64,000 nucleotides of DNA from Burkholderia sp. SRS-W-2-2016 (GCF_001931485.1 NZ_MSDV01000034.1:1-64000); one strand, 5' to 3'; positions 26,395-36,136 are shown, numbered from the stretch's first letter. Notes: generated by a model not told the origin, from the sequence alone. A program made the numbers and translations.

Positions 26395-26437
26395 AAAAAT
26401 GCGCTGACCGAGTCCGCCACGGACTCTGTCAGCGCAT
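26395..26437 (-). terminator. Rho-independent terminator of the cupin/oxidase operon
   Basis: Arms 26399-26416 and 26420-26437 pair over 18 positions with one mismatch around a three-base loop. Read on the minus strand, the hairpin is followed by TTTTT (26399-26395). It lies 26 bp beyond the cupin stop. Confidence 0.9.
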
Positions 26438-26463
26438 ACCCTGCTCTACCGAAACTCGCCTAC

Positions 26464-26832
26464 CTACGCAAACGCGAGATAGTGCTTAACAACCTGCTCC
26501 CCGGACACATCCCAAACCGTCGACGTCCCCTTCGTCACGAACCATGAATCGCCGGCCTGGAAAGTGCGCGTCTCGCCGCTCGACTCGTCAGTGATCCTCA
26601 CCTCCCCGGTCACGATCGTCGCCTGCTCGTTGAACGGATAGACCAGTCGGAACTTGCCTTTCGACGCACCGAAGTACCCCGCCGAAGTGGCATCCGTCGG
26701 CGCGCCGTGCGTCATCCGTCCGTACGCGAGGACGTCGCCGTCGCTAAGGATTTCACTGCCCAACGCACTCACGCTGCCCCACGCGTCGAGTTCGGAAATA
26801 GACGTACCCAGCTTGATTGCAGTCACGCTCAT
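26464..26832 (-). CDS. Cupin-domain protein of an amine-catabolic operon
   Basis: 122 residues, start 26832 behind TGGAGAG. The C-terminal half is a cupin of the cupin_3 type: FRLVYPFNEQATIVTGEVRITDESSGETRTFQAGDSWFVTKGTSTVWDVSGEQVVKHYLAF. Such single cupins accompany PuuB-like oxidases in betaproteobacterial putrescine clusters, without a proven activity. It is the last gene of the minus-strand operon. Confidence 0.8.
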   Translation of the reverse strand: MSVTAIKLGTSISELDAWGSVSALGSEILSDGDVLAYGRMTHGAPTDATSAGYFGASKGKFRLVYPFNEQATIVTGEVRITDESSGETRTFQAGDSWFVTKGTSTVWDVSGEQVVKHYLAFA

Positions 26833-26867
26833 AACAACACTCTCCAGATAGATAGCTCACACCAAAA

Positions 26868-28169
26868 TCATCGCCGTCCGTGCCAGTAGCCGGAGGTCTG
26901 ATGCATCACCTTGCCCAGCGTCACCAGCAGGTTGCGATACTGATCCTTGCCCTTGATCGTCGCGCGCGGAATCGAACTCACCAGCCGATACCGGTCCGAA
27001 CCGCCCAGAATCCCCTCCGCGAGGATCTTGCAAATGATCTGGCTCGGCGTCACCCCGAAACCGGAATACCCCTGCACGAAGAATGCATTCGGACGATCGG
27101 CCAGCGTGCCGATCTGCGGAAACAGATTGAGCGTCGACGCCATCGGACCGCCCCACGCAAGATCGATCTTCACGTCGCTCAGATACGGAAACACCTCGAC
27201 CATCAGGCGCCGGTTCCACTCTTTCAGATCGTGCGGAATGTGCTCGACCAGCGACGTCGACGAACCGAACAGCAGCCGGTTCTCATTGGTCACCCGGTAA
27301 TAGTTGATCACCGGACGGATATCGCTATAGGCGCCGTGAATCGGACTGATGCGCCTGATCAGCTCGTCGCTCAGCGGTTCGGTCATCGAGTTGTACGCGT
27401 ACACGTTGATCGTGCTGCGATGCAATTGCGGCTCGAGGTTGTTATTGAAACCATCGCACGCCCACACCAGTCGTTTGGCACTCACGCAACCCTTTGCGGT
27501 GCGTACGCGAATCCGATCGCCGTAAGCGATCTCGAGTGCGGGGCTGTATTCAAAAATCCGCACGCCATAAATGTCCGACACCGCTTTCGCTTCGCCGAGC
27601 AGCAGGTTGAGCGAATGCACGTGTCCGCCGCCCATATGCAGCAGCCCCGCGTGATAGACGTCGCTGCCGATAATCTGCCGCACGTCATTGCCTTCGACAT
27701 AGCGAATCTCGTGCGGCGAGCCGAGCGACTTGAATTCCTTTTCCCAATTGCGCAGCGTCTGCGCCTGGCGCCGGTTGTACGCCATATAACCGTAGCCGCT
27801 GCAGAAGTCCGCGTCGATGTTGTACTTCGCGATGCGCTCGCGCATGATTTGCGGCCCGAGGTCGCTCAGCGCGAAAATCGCCCGCAAGCCCTCGTCGCCG
27901 ACATCTTTTTTGATCGCGTCGAGGTCGTGACCGATGCCCGCCATCACCTGCCCGCCGTTGCGACCCGAGCCGCCGTAGCCGAGATAGCGCGCCTCCAGCA
28001 CGACGACATCGGTCACGCCGTTTTCCGCGAGTTCGAGCGCGGTATGGATGCCGGAGAAACCGCCGCCGATGATCACCACGTCCGCCTGGATATCGTTCTC
28101 CAGCGACGGGAAGCTCAGTTCGTACTTTTTGGTGGCCGTGTAGTACGTGGCCGTCTCGTCTGCATGCAT
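26868..28169 (-). CDS. FAD-dependent amine oxidase, gamma-glutamylputrescine oxidase (PuuB)-like
   Basis: 433 residues. Two in-frame ATGs lie close together (28175, 28169); I chose 28169 because AAAGGA is six bases from it and too close to the other. The FAD-binding DAO fold starts at VVIIGGGFSGIHTALELAENGVTDVVVLEA. The following GGSGRNGGQVMAG, the GGGHVHSLNLLLGEA segment and QGYSGFGVTPSQIICKILAE near the end parallel E. coli PuuB closely. PuuB oxidises gamma-glutamylputrescine to the aldehyde with release of ammonia and H2O2. With the aldehyde dehydrogenase and permease of this cluster, an amine substrate is likely, although the glutamylating PuuA is not in the window. Confidence 0.85.
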   Translation of the reverse strand: MHADETATYYTATKKYELSFPSLENDIQADVVIIGGGFSGIHTALELAENGVTDVVVLEARYLGYGGSGRNGGQVMAGIGHDLDAIKKDVGDEGLRAIFALSDLGPQIMRERIAKYNIDADFCSGYGYMAYNRRQAQTLRNWEKEFKSLGSPHEIRYVEGNDVRQIIGSDVYHAGLLHMGGGHVHSLNLLLGEAKAVSDIYGVRIFEYSPALEIAYGDRIRVRTAKGCVSAKRLVWACDGFNNNLEPQLHRSTINVYAYNSMTEPLSDELIRRISPIHGAYSDIRPVINYYRVTNENRLLFGSSTSLVEHIPHDLKEWNRRLMVEVFPYLSDVKIDLAWGGPMASTLNLFPQIGTLADRPNAFFVQGYSGFGVTPSQIICKILAEGILGGSDRYRLVSSIPRATIKGKDQYRNLLVTLGKVMHQTSGYWHGRR

Positions 28170-28360
28170 TGTCATTCCTTTGTCTCTGTCGCAACCGCGG
28201 GGGCCGGGAGCGCTGCCGCGGATATCGCGCGATCGGTAGCGGCAACCGGATTGCGGTGTACTGATTCTGAGCGCGCCGCACGCCGCAGGGTGAGCACAAA
28301 TCGGCAAGCGTCTACTGCGATCTACGCGCGCTTGAGCTGCGCGCGTGCCTTTCGAACTGC

Positions 28361-28395
28361 GTCGAGCCGCCCGCCGTCGAAGCGGGCGGCTCGAC
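28361..28395 (-). terminator. Hairpin downstream of the porin gene
   Basis: A perfect 14-bp stem (28361-28374 with 28382-28395) around a seven-base loop, six bases beyond the porin stop. No T tract follows, so it may be a mRNA-stabilising hairpin or a weak terminator. Confidence 0.6.
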
Positions 28396-28401
28396 ACACG
28401 A

Positions 28402-29622
28402 CTAGAAGTTCACCCTGACGCCGGCCATCACCGCCAGTTGGCGATCGGAATTGCTGTTCACCAGATTGGGGATCTGCGCGTAGTTAGCACTGCCACCCGT
28501 CGACGGATCGATGCCCAGCCCCTCGCCGGTCGCCTTCTGCGCGATCGCGACCGCATATAGCGCGGTGCGTTTCGACAGCGCGTAGTTGGTGCCCAGGTTC
28601 AGTTGATGGAAATGCGTGGAGCCCGCGCCGCTCGGCTTCGCGTTGTTGAAGATGTAGGCGAGCCCGAGATTCCAAGCCGGCGTGAGTGCATAAGTCGCGT
28701 TCAGTTCGGCGATATCGAACGACACATCGCGGCCGCCCGGCTCCGCCGCGCTCGCGAAGTACTGGCTGCCTTCGAGCTTCGTATGCGTATAGACGAGCGC
28801 GACGGTCGCATCGCCGAATGCGACGGAGCCGCCCGCGCCGAACGCCTTGATCGAGCGCGCGTTCTGCAACTGGCAGTAGTTCGCCGCGGCGTTCACGCAC
28901 GCCATATCGCCGATATAGCCCTGCGCGCCGCCGAGCGCCGCATTGAACGGATCGTTGAGCGCCATGTAGCCGGCGCTGACCGACACCGGTCCATGCGCAT
29001 AGCCGGCGGCCACCGAGTAGCCGCGGCGCGCGGCGAAATTGCCGGCCTGGCCGCCCAGACTGAACGTGCCGCCGAACGTGAAGCCGTTGAAATTCACGCT
29101 GGTGAACTTGAGCGCGTTATTCATGTTGAACGCTTCGTTCAGATTGTCGACGTCGCCGAAATGCGAGCCGTACAACGTCGCCCAATTGGTGCTCGACACG
29201 TACGCACCGAGAAAGTCCGAATAGGAATCGTATTGCCGGCCGAAGCCAAGCGTGCCGATCCGCTCGTCGCGCAAGCCGACCCACGCCTGCCGATTGAACA
29301 GCGTGCCGTTTTGCAGCAGCGCGCCCGTTCCGGTGAGGAACTGGTTCTCGAGAAAGAACGTCGCTTTTAAAGGGCCGCCCAGTTCTTCGGTACCGGTGAG
29401 CCCCCAGCGCGACGGCACCAGATTGCCGCCGCTCATCTGCACCGCGTGTCCGCCGGAGACCGAACCGTCCGCGTGCGTGATCTGCTGGTTCGTCGAATAG
29501 ACGACGCCCGCATCGACGGTGCCAAAAAGCGTCACGCTGCTTTGCGCATACGCGTGAGAGACCCCCGCGCTCATGAGCGCGACGGCCAGCCAGCTGAGAT
29601 TCGAGTGGGAGATCTTTTTCAT
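28402..29622 (-). CDS. Outer-membrane trimeric porin (betaproteobacterial OmpC-like)
   Basis: 406 residues from ATG 29622. Signal peptide residues 1-27 end at SHAYAQ. The mature sequence begins SSVTLFGTVDAGVVYSTNQ, typical of the Burkholderia porin family, with LTGTEELGGPLKATFFLENQF and GFGRQYDSYSDFLGAY. It ends MAGVRVNF with the C-terminal Phe needed for BAM insertion. In this operon it would let the amine substrate cross the outer membrane. The usual family length is 350-400. Confidence 0.93.
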   Translation of the reverse strand: MKKISHSNLSWLAVALMSAGVSHAYAQSSVTLFGTVDAGVVYSTNQQITHADGSVSGGHAVQMSGGNLVPSRWGLTGTEELGGPLKATFFLENQFLTGTGALLQNGTLFNRQAWVGLRDERIGTLGFGRQYDSYSDFLGAYVSSTNWATLYGSHFGDVDNLNEAFNMNNALKFTSVNFNGFTFGGTFSLGGQAGNFAARRGYSVAAGYAHGPVSVSAGYMALNDPFNAALGGAQGYIGDMACVNAAANYCQLQNARSIKAFGAGGSVAFGDATVALVYTHTKLEGSQYFASAAEPGGRDVSFDIAELNATYALTPAWNLGLAYIFNNAKPSGAGSTHFHQLNLGTNYALSKRTALYAVAIAQKATGEGLGIDPSTGGSANYAQIPNLVNSNSDRQLAVMAGVRVNF

Positions 29623-29788
29623 GAGTGAGGTTGTTATCGACGAACGGATTTTCGCGCGGGCATCGGTCGATGCCGCGCAACGGTAAAGGTTTGAGTAACA
29701 GTGCTCGCGCGAACAAACAGCGGACCAGACTGTCTGTCGCCGCGCGGTGCCTGACATGAAGCGCCTGCTTGCGATATGGCCGGCCCGC

Positions 29789-31237
29789 TTAGAGCCGCGA
29801 ACTGCCGAGGCGCTCGTACGACGCCCGGTCGCGTTGCCGCAAGCGTCGCGCGACGATTGCGCCGGCAATGCCGAACACCGGCAGCAAACCTGTCAGCGAA
29901 TACGACAGCGTGGCGCCCGCGCCGGTGAGCAGCGGAAAATTCGCGACCGCGAGGATCAGCACCACCGCGAGTGCGATACCGGACAGCACCGGAAACACCG
30001 CAACACGCAGCACGCCCTCGTCGCGCGACGGCCGCCCTCTGAAGTACACGAACACCGCGGCGGACGACAGCGTCATCAGCGCGATGATGCAAAGCGTCGC
30101 CAGATTGGTCAGCCACGAGAACAGCGTCAGCACCGGATCCGCATGCACGGCGATAAACAGGCCGACCACCACCACCGCGATCGCCGACTGCGCAAGCGAG
30201 CCGAAATGCGGGCTGCCATGACGCGGATGCGTGCGGCCGAGCGACTGCGGCAACAGCCCTTCCCGGCCGCTTGCGTAGAAGTAGCGCGACGCGGAGTTGT
30301 GAAACGCGAGCAGGCCGGCATAGACGCTGGTGATGAACAGCACGCTCATCGCGGTGGTCAGCGCGGGGCTCGCGTAGTGATCCGACAGCGAATAGAGAAA
30401 CGTGGTCGGGTCGGCGAGCGAGGTCAGCGTCTTGACGATCTCGTCCGCGCCCGCGCCGACGATCATGCACCACACCGAAAAGCAGTAGAACGCGCCGATC
30501 AGCAGCACCGAGATATACGTCGCGAGCGGCACCGTGCGTTGCGGGTTCTTTGCTTCCTCGCTATAGATCGTGGTCGCTTCGAAGCCGATGAACGTCGCGA
30601 AACAGAACAGAAAGCCGAGCGCGGGCGTGCCGCTCAGGAATGCGCGCGGCGTAAACGACGTGAGGTTGATTCCATGTTTGCCCCCGGCGCGCAGAATCGC
30701 GATATCGAGCAGCAGCACCACCACGTATTCGCCCAGCACCAGCAGCGACAAAACTTTCGCCGACAGATCGATCTGCCGGTAGCCGAACACCGCGATGCTC
30801 GCGAGTGCCAGCAGCGAATAGCTCCACCACGGCGCGTCGATACCGAAATGGGTCGCCATGAAGCCGGCCGAAACCGCGCCGAACATTCCGTACAGACCGA
30901 TTTGCATCGTGTTGTAGCCGAGCAGCGCGATCAACGCGGCCGCGCCGCCCGCGGTGCCGCCCAGGCCCCGCGCGGTGAACGCATAAAAGCCGCCGGCATT
31001 CGTCACGTGGCGCGCCATCGCGGTGTAACCCGCGGCGAACAGCAGCAGAATCGCGACGGTGGCGACCAGCAGCGCCGGGGTGCCCGCGCCATTGCCCAGC
31101 ATGATGCCGATCGGCAAGCCGCCTGCGATTGCCACCAGCGGGCCCGCGGCCGAAATAACGAAGAAAACGATAAAGCCCAGCCCGAGCGCGCCTTTGCGCA
31201 ATTCGGTCGAGGGCGTGGGTTCCATAGCGACGCTCAT
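29789..31237 (-). CDS. APC-family amino acid/amine permease
   Basis: 482 residues with about 12 membrane segments. The N-terminal consensus KGALGLGFIVFFVISAAGPLVAIAGGLPIG is the APC unwound helix 1. Later TFIGFEATTIYSEEAKNPQRTVPLATYISVL is the conserved helix 6 region. Its position between the AraC regulator and the porin in an amine-oxidation cluster points to uptake of putrescine or a related amine, which is an inference. The long plus-strand frame covering it is antisense shadow. Confidence 0.88.
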   Translation of the reverse strand: MSVAMEPTPSTELRKGALGLGFIVFFVISAAGPLVAIAGGLPIGIMLGNGAGTPALLVATVAILLLFAAGYTAMARHVTNAGGFYAFTARGLGGTAGGAAALIALLGYNTMQIGLYGMFGAVSAGFMATHFGIDAPWWSYSLLALASIAVFGYRQIDLSAKVLSLLVLGEYVVVLLLDIAILRAGGKHGINLTSFTPRAFLSGTPALGFLFCFATFIGFEATTIYSEEAKNPQRTVPLATYISVLLIGAFYCFSVWCMIVGAGADEIVKTLTSLADPTTFLYSLSDHYASPALTTAMSVLFITSVYAGLLAFHNSASRYFYASGREGLLPQSLGRTHPRHGSPHFGSLAQSAIAVVVVGLFIAVHADPVLTLFSWLTNLATLCIIALMTLSSAAVFVYFRGRPSRDEGVLRVAVFPVLSGIALAVVLILAVANFPLLTGAGATLSYSLTGLLPVFGIAGAIVARRLRQRDRASYERLGSSRL

Positions 31238-31517
31238 GGGTTTCTTTCTCCAGGTATAGCGACGTTGAAGCGACGTTGAGCGGGTCGCGGCGTCGTTCGC
31301 GGATCACGATCGACGCGTGAGCCCGCGTTACTGGAGACTTTAGAAAGTCAAAATTGACTACCGGCAGCACAGATTGGCAATGCACGATGACGCCAGGGTT
31401 TTGCCCAGGGACAATTCCTTTGTTGTAAGCGGGCGCATGCATCGACGCAAACACGCGCAACGGCATGCGTGATGCCCGCCGTCAGCGCATGGAAGAAAGC
31501 AGAACGTAAGGGATGCT

Positions 31518-32459
31518 TCAGAATTTGCGCGGCGTTTGCGACGGCAATTCGCCGAACAGGTCGCGATATTCGCGAGCGAAGTAACTCAGATGCGAGAAGC
31601 CATAGCGCGCGGCTGCGTCGCCGATCAGCAGTTCTTCCGCATTGGTCGAGCGCAGCAGACGGCGCACCGCGTTCAGGCGCATCGCCCGCAGATATTCGAC
31701 CGGCGTGACGTTCGCCACGCGCTGAAAACTGGTCTGCAGGGTCCGCCGGCTGCAACGCAGCGCGCGGCACAGATCGAGCACGGTGACGGGCTCCAGCGTG
31801 TGTTCGGCCGCGATGCGCTCGCAACGCCTGACGATATCGCTATAGGTGGCGTGCGTGAGATCGCGCTGCGCCGCGCCGGTCGCGCTTTCGAGCAGACCGA
31901 GCAGCACGCTCAGCAGTTCGTCCTGAAAGCGTTTGCTCGATACCGGATGGTCGAGCGCGGCCGGATTGGCTTCGGCCGCGTCGAGAAAAGGCGCGAGGCG
32001 GGTCTGGAGAATCCGCGCGGTCTCATTGCTGACCGGCAGTACATTGCGCTTCAGCTGGCGCGCGGCGTCCTCGCCGATCGTGATCGCGACCAGTTCGTTC
32101 ATCTCGTCGACCGGCAGACTCACGCCGACGTAATGCATCGCCTCCGGCGTGTAGAAACGGAATTCCTCGCACGGGCCGAGCAGCATCAATGCGAAACCGT
32201 CGACGCGCTGCCCCTGGAACGTACCGGTAAGCGGCGCGCACAGCGGCACCGCAATCGATGCGAAACCGGCCGGCGAAACGCCGGCCTGAACGATGCGCCG
32301 GTTGGTCGATTCGCGGAAAAAATGAAATTCCGCCGAGGTGGCCTGCACCAGCCGGCTCTCGAAACGGCCCGGCGTCATCTGCCGATAGACCTGTTCCCAG
32401 CCGTTCACCGCGAGCGAATGATCGTGCACATCGGCAAGCGAGCTGACTTTGAACTCCAT
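31518..32459 (-). CDS. AraC-family transcriptional regulator (EutR-like)
   Basis: 313 residues. The C-terminal two-HTH domain is at residues about 210-305 (VTVLDLCRALRCSRRTLQTSFQRVANVTPVEYLRAMRLNAVRRLL ... ARYGFSHLSYFAREYRDLFGELPS). The N-terminal 200 residues are the less conserved sensing domain with ATSAEFHFFRESTNRRIVQAG. It sits within the cluster between aldehyde dehydrogenase and permease and presumably activates it. AraC proteins of this shape respond to amines such as ethanolamine; the effector here is unknown. Confidence 0.88.
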   Translation of the reverse strand: MEFKVSSLADVHDHSLAVNGWEQVYRQMTPGRFESRLVQATSAEFHFFRESTNRRIVQAGVSPAGFASIAVPLCAPLTGTFQGQRVDGFALMLLGPCEEFRFYTPEAMHYVGVSLPVDEMNELVAITIGEDAARQLKRNVLPVSNETARILQTRLAPFLDAAEANPAALDHPVSSKRFQDELLSVLLGLLESATGAAQRDLTHATYSDIVRRCERIAAEHTLEPVTVLDLCRALRCSRRTLQTSFQRVANVTPVEYLRAMRLNAVRRLLRSTNAEELLIGDAAARYGFSHLSYFAREYRDLFGELPSQTPRKF

Positions 32460-32524
32460 CGCCTTCTCTCCTGAATCCCGCCAATGTTAACCGAACAAAA
32501 GCCGCGGCAAGCGCTCAAAACGGC

Positions 32525-34030
32525 TCAGTGCGCGATACAAACCGACTTCGTTTCGGTGAAACCTTCGACCGCGTATTTGCCGAATTCGCGGCCGATTCCC
32601 GATTGCTTGTAGCCGCCGAACGGCATCGACGGATCGAGCGGCACGTGGCAATTGACCCAGACGGTGCCGGCGTCGATTTGCGGAATCAGATTCATCGCCG
32701 CGCGCAGATCGTTGGTCCACAAACTCGCGGCGAGCCCGTACGGCGAATCGTTCGCGAGCCTGAGCGCATCTTGCGGATCGTCGAACGGCACGAGCGCGAG
32801 TACCGGGCCGAATACTTCGTCGCGAATGATGTTTGCATCGGCCGGCACGTCGGCGATCACCGTCGGCCGCACGTAATAGCCGGGCGCGTCGACCGGCGTG
32901 CCGCCGGCGAGAAAACGCAGCCCTTCGGCGCGCGCCCGCGCGATATGTTCTTCGACACGCGCGCGATGCTGCGCCGACACCAGCGGATTGATCTGCGCGT
33001 GCGGATCGAGGCCGGGGCCGAGCGTCATCGAGCGCGCGATGTCGGCGAGACCGTCGGCGATCTGCCGGTACTTGCTGCGATGCACGTAGATGCGCGAGAC
33101 CGCCGCGCACACTTGCCCCTGATTCAGAAAGCCACCGGCGAGCGCGCCCTGCACCGCCTGATCGATGTCGACATCCGCGAGCATCACCGCGGGATTCTTG
33201 CCGCCCAGTTCGAGCGAGAAGCGCGTCATGTTCTGCACGGCGGCCGCGCCGATCAGCTTGCCGGTCGGCGTCGAACCGGTGAACGAAATCTTCGCGATGC
33301 CGCGATGCGCGGCGAGCGCCGCGCCGCATTCGCGCCCGCCGGTCACGACATTGAACACGCCCGCCGGTACGCCCGCTTCTATCGCCAGTTCGGCAAGCCG
33401 CAGCGCGCTCAGCGGCGTTTCCGGCGACGGCTTGATCACGATCGTGCAACCGGCCGCGAGCGCGGGAATCAGCTTCCACACCGCGATCATCAACGGAAAA
33501 TTCCACGGCACGATGCCGGCGACCACGCCGACCGGCTCCTTGCGCGTGAACGCGGTATAGCGCGCGCCCGGCGGAAACGGAATCGACACGTCGAGCGTTT
33601 CGCCGCCGAGCCTGGTCGCCCAGCCGGCCATGTAGCGCACGTATTCGACGCTCGCGCCGACCTCGATCGCGCGCGCGATATTGATCGACTTGCCCTGATT
33701 CAGCGTCTCCAGTTGTGCGAGTTCTTCCGCGTGCGCTTCGAGCACATCGGCGAGACGCAGCAGAATGCGCTCTCGATCGGCGGGACGCAGCCCGCTCCAC
33801 ACGCGCTGCTCGAATGCCGCGCGTGCACTCGCCACCGCGCGCTCGACATCGCTCGCGTCCGCGTCCGCCACGCTCGTCAGTACCTGGCCGCTCGACGGGT
33901 CGAACACGTCGAGCCGCCGCGTCGAATGCGCGGCGCACGGCGCGCCGTCGATGAATAAACCGTGTTGCTGCGCGATGAACGCGCGCACGCGCGCATCGAT
34001 GGCGATCTTCGTTTCACTGGTGATGGTCAT
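32525..34030 (-). CDS. NAD(P)-dependent aldehyde dehydrogenase, PuuC/GabD-like
   Basis: 501 residues from ATG 34030; ATG 34057 is possible but has no ribosome site. Motifs in order: VPWNFPLMIAVWKLIPALAAGCTIVIKPSPETP, the FTGSTPTGK cofactor site, catalytic Glu in LELGGKNPAVM, catalytic Cys in NQGQVCAAVSRIYVH, and PFGGYKQSGIGREFGKYAVEGFTETKSV. PuuC-type enzymes oxidise gamma-glutamyl-gamma-aminobutyraldehyde after PuuB, matching the oxidase in the cluster. It is the first gene of the minus-strand run. Confidence 0.9.
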   Translation of the reverse strand: MTITSETKIAIDARVRAFIAQQHGLFIDGAPCAAHSTRRLDVFDPSSGQVLTSVADADASDVERAVASARAAFEQRVWSGLRPADRERILLRLADVLEAHAEELAQLETLNQGKSINIARAIEVGASVEYVRYMAGWATRLGGETLDVSIPFPPGARYTAFTRKEPVGVVAGIVPWNFPLMIAVWKLIPALAAGCTIVIKPSPETPLSALRLAELAIEAGVPAGVFNVVTGGRECGAALAAHRGIAKISFTGSTPTGKLIGAAAVQNMTRFSLELGGKNPAVMLADVDIDQAVQGALAGGFLNQGQVCAAVSRIYVHRSKYRQIADGLADIARSMTLGPGLDPHAQINPLVSAQHRARVEEHIARARAEGLRFLAGGTPVDAPGYYVRPTVIADVPADANIIRDEVFGPVLALVPFDDPQDALRLANDSPYGLAASLWTNDLRAAMNLIPQIDAGTVWVNCHVPLDPSMPFGGYKQSGIGREFGKYAVEGFTETKSVCIAH

Positions 34031-34203
34031 GTTCGCTGTCTCGTCTGACTGGGTCATCGAACCGCTGCGCTGCGCGCGCGGCTCCCGCGAATGACTTTAT
34101 GAGCCGCGCCGGCCGCGCGTTAGCGCAAATCGGCAGCGGCTTGCGATACGCGGGTAAACATTCGTCGGAGCAGGTGCCGTGAGCGGTCGATACGCGGATC
34201 GGC

Positions 34204-34635
34204 TTACTCGCGCTCGAACACGCAACGCTCGAACGACTGCTCCTTGCGAAACAGCCGCTCGGGCATCAGCACCGCCTCGGCGGCGTTGACCATCATTAGC
34301 ATCGCGAAGCGTTCGCCGCCGGCGTGCGCCACGATCGCGAAACTGCGCGGGTCGCAACCGTGGTCGAAGCGCGGATCGCTGGCGACGATATCCTCGTCGT
34401 CGTGCAGCCCCTTGCAACGCGCGCCGTCGACGATGTTCCAGCTTTGCGGCAAGCGCAGCAGCACATCGGAGACATCCTCTTCACGCGAGATCACGGTTGC
34501 ACACGCGTGCGCGCGACGCCGGAACCAGCCGCGTTCAACGGCCGGCACGACCGGCGTCGCGGCGAGCGCGAACAGCAACATGCCGGCGTCGGCCAGATCG
34601 TGGTCCAGACTGGCGACGGGAAACGAATCGATCAT
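34204..34635 (-). CDS. Hypothetical protein
   Basis: 143 residues from ATG 34635 behind a strong GGAGGAGCTACCGGC. No signal peptide or membrane segment. The sequence (DHDLADAGMLLFALAATPVVPAVERGWFRRRAHACATVISREEDVSDVLLRLPQSWNIVDGA...) matches no family I know. The ribosome site and non-shadow composition support a real gene. It lies between the aldehyde dehydrogenase and an MFS gene, all on the minus strand. Confidence 0.55.
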   Translation of the reverse strand: MIDSFPVASLDHDLADAGMLLFALAATPVVPAVERGWFRRRAHACATVISREEDVSDVLLRLPQSWNIVDGARCKGLHDDEDIVASDPRFDHGCDPRSFAIVAHAGGERFAMLMMVNAAEAVLMPERLFRKEQSFERCVFERE

Positions 34636-34759
34636 GCCGGTAGCTCCTCCAGACGCAAGCGCAACGATGCGGCTTGCGGACAGGCAAGCTTAGGCGGGAC
34701 GCGCGCGCGGGCGCTAGCACGGATCGGCAACGGCGCGAGTCCGGTCCGTGCGCCGACCT

Positions 34760-36136
34760 TTATCGACGCGCCGCGCGCGGCTCCCGCTTGACGCCCAGCA
34801 TCAACGCGACGCCGCTCATCACCAGCAGTGCCGCGAGCAGATAGAACGCGAGATCCATGCTGCCGGTCGTCGTGCGAATCTGGCCGATCACCCACGGACT
34901 GACGATCCCGCTGGTAATGCCGATACTGCTGATCAGCGCGATCCCCGCGGCGGCGGTATGGCCCGCCAGATAGCTCGGCGGCACCGCCCAGAAGATCGGC
35001 AGCGCGGCAAAGATCAGCACCGCCGCAATCGACAGAATCCCCAGCATCGCCGCAAGGCTGCTCAGATGCAGCGTCAGCGCCGCCAATGCGATCCCGCCGG
35101 CAATCGTGCAGAACGCGAAATGCTTGCGACGCTCGCCCATCCGGTCTGAGTGCCGCGCGATCAGCATCAGCCCGACCGCGCCGATCGCATTCGGAATCAC
35201 CGTGAGGAGACTGACCTGCATGACGTCTTTCACGCCGAAGTCGCGGATCATCAGCGGCATCCAGAAGTTCAGCGTCAACGCCGCGCAGGTCAGCGAGAAA
35301 TAAATGAACGCGAACAGATAGACACGCGGATCGCCGAGCGCGGTCGCGAGGCTGCGCAGACCGTGCGCGCTGTGTGCGCTATGTGTGCTGTTTGCGCTGT
35401 TTGCGTGCGTGCCGCTCTTGCCCGCGTGGTCCGCCGAGCACAATTCGATCAGCCGGGCTTTTTCGTCCGCGTCGAGCCACTTCGCGTCCTGCGGCCGGTC
35501 GGTCAGATAGAAGAACGCGACGAACGCGAGCAACACCGCCGGCAGGCCCTCGATCGCGAACATCCACTGCCAGCCGTACAGGCCCATCACGCCGGCCATA
35601 TCGCGCATGATCCAGCCCGACACCAGACCGCCGAGCACACCCGCGACCGCGACGCCCGCGAAGAAAATCGACATCACCGCCGCACGCCGGTTGGCCGGAA
35701 ACCAGTACGTCAGATACAGCACGATGCCCGGAAAGAAGCCCGCTTCGAACACGCCGAGCATGAAGCGCAGTACGTAGAAGTGCGAAGGTTTCGACACGAA
35801 CATCATGCAGACCGATGCAATACCCCACAGCAGCATGATTCGCGTGAAGGTCTTGCGCGCGCCGAATTTCGCCAGCAGCAGATTGCTCGGCACTTCACAC
35901 AGCACGTAGCCGACATAGAAAACGGCGGCGCCGAGGCCGTACATCGCATCGCTGAAGCCGAGGTCGTGCTTCATCTGCAACTGCGCGAAGCCGATGTTGA
36001 TGCGGTCCAGGAAGGACACCACATAACAGATGAACAGGAACGGGATGATCCGCCAGGCGACCTTCGAGAAGATCTGCTGGTCGTCGGCCGGCGCATAGGA
36101 CGCGCGCGCCACGCCGAATTCGAGGCTCTTTTCCAT
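34760..36136 (-). CDS. MFS transporter, anion:cation symporter (ACS) family
   Basis: 458 residues, 12 predicted membrane segments. ACS hallmarks: RIIPFLFICYVVSFLDRINIGFAQLQMKHDLGFSDAMYGLGAAVFYVGYVLCEVPSNLLLAKFGAR and FYVLRFMLGVFEAGFFPGIVLYLTYWFPANRRA. ACS carriers take up organic acids including phthalates and hydroxylated aromatics. The central cytoplasmic loop carries a short low-complexity stretch (HANSANSTHSAHSAHG, about residue 245) encoded by TGTGCGCT-like micro-repeats at 35365-35412. It is on the same strand as the MBL gene upstream and may serve the same catabolic set. Confidence 0.87.
   Translation of the reverse strand: MEKSLEFGVARASYAPADDQQIFSKVAWRIIPFLFICYVVSFLDRINIGFAQLQMKHDLGFSDAMYGLGAAVFYVGYVLCEVPSNLLLAKFGARKTFTRIMLLWGIASVCMMFVSKPSHFYVLRFMLGVFEAGFFPGIVLYLTYWFPANRRAAVMSIFFAGVAVAGVLGGLVSGWIMRDMAGVMGLYGWQWMFAIEGLPAVLLAFVAFFYLTDRPQDAKWLDADEKARLIELCSADHAGKSGTHANSANSTHSAHSAHGLRSLATALGDPRVYLFAFIYFSLTCAALTLNFWMPLMIRDFGVKDVMQVSLLTVIPNAIGAVGLMLIARHSDRMGERRKHFAFCTIAGGIALAALTLHLSSLAAMLGILSIAAVLIFAALPIFWAVPPSYLAGHTAAAGIALISSIGITSGIVSPWVIGQIRTTTGSMDLAFYLLAALLVMSGVALMLGVKREPRAARR

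Noticed and set aside
29747..31279. 510-codon plus-strand frame opposite the APC permease
   Set aside because: Very Arg/Gln-rich with no motif; the minus strand encodes an unmistakable permease.
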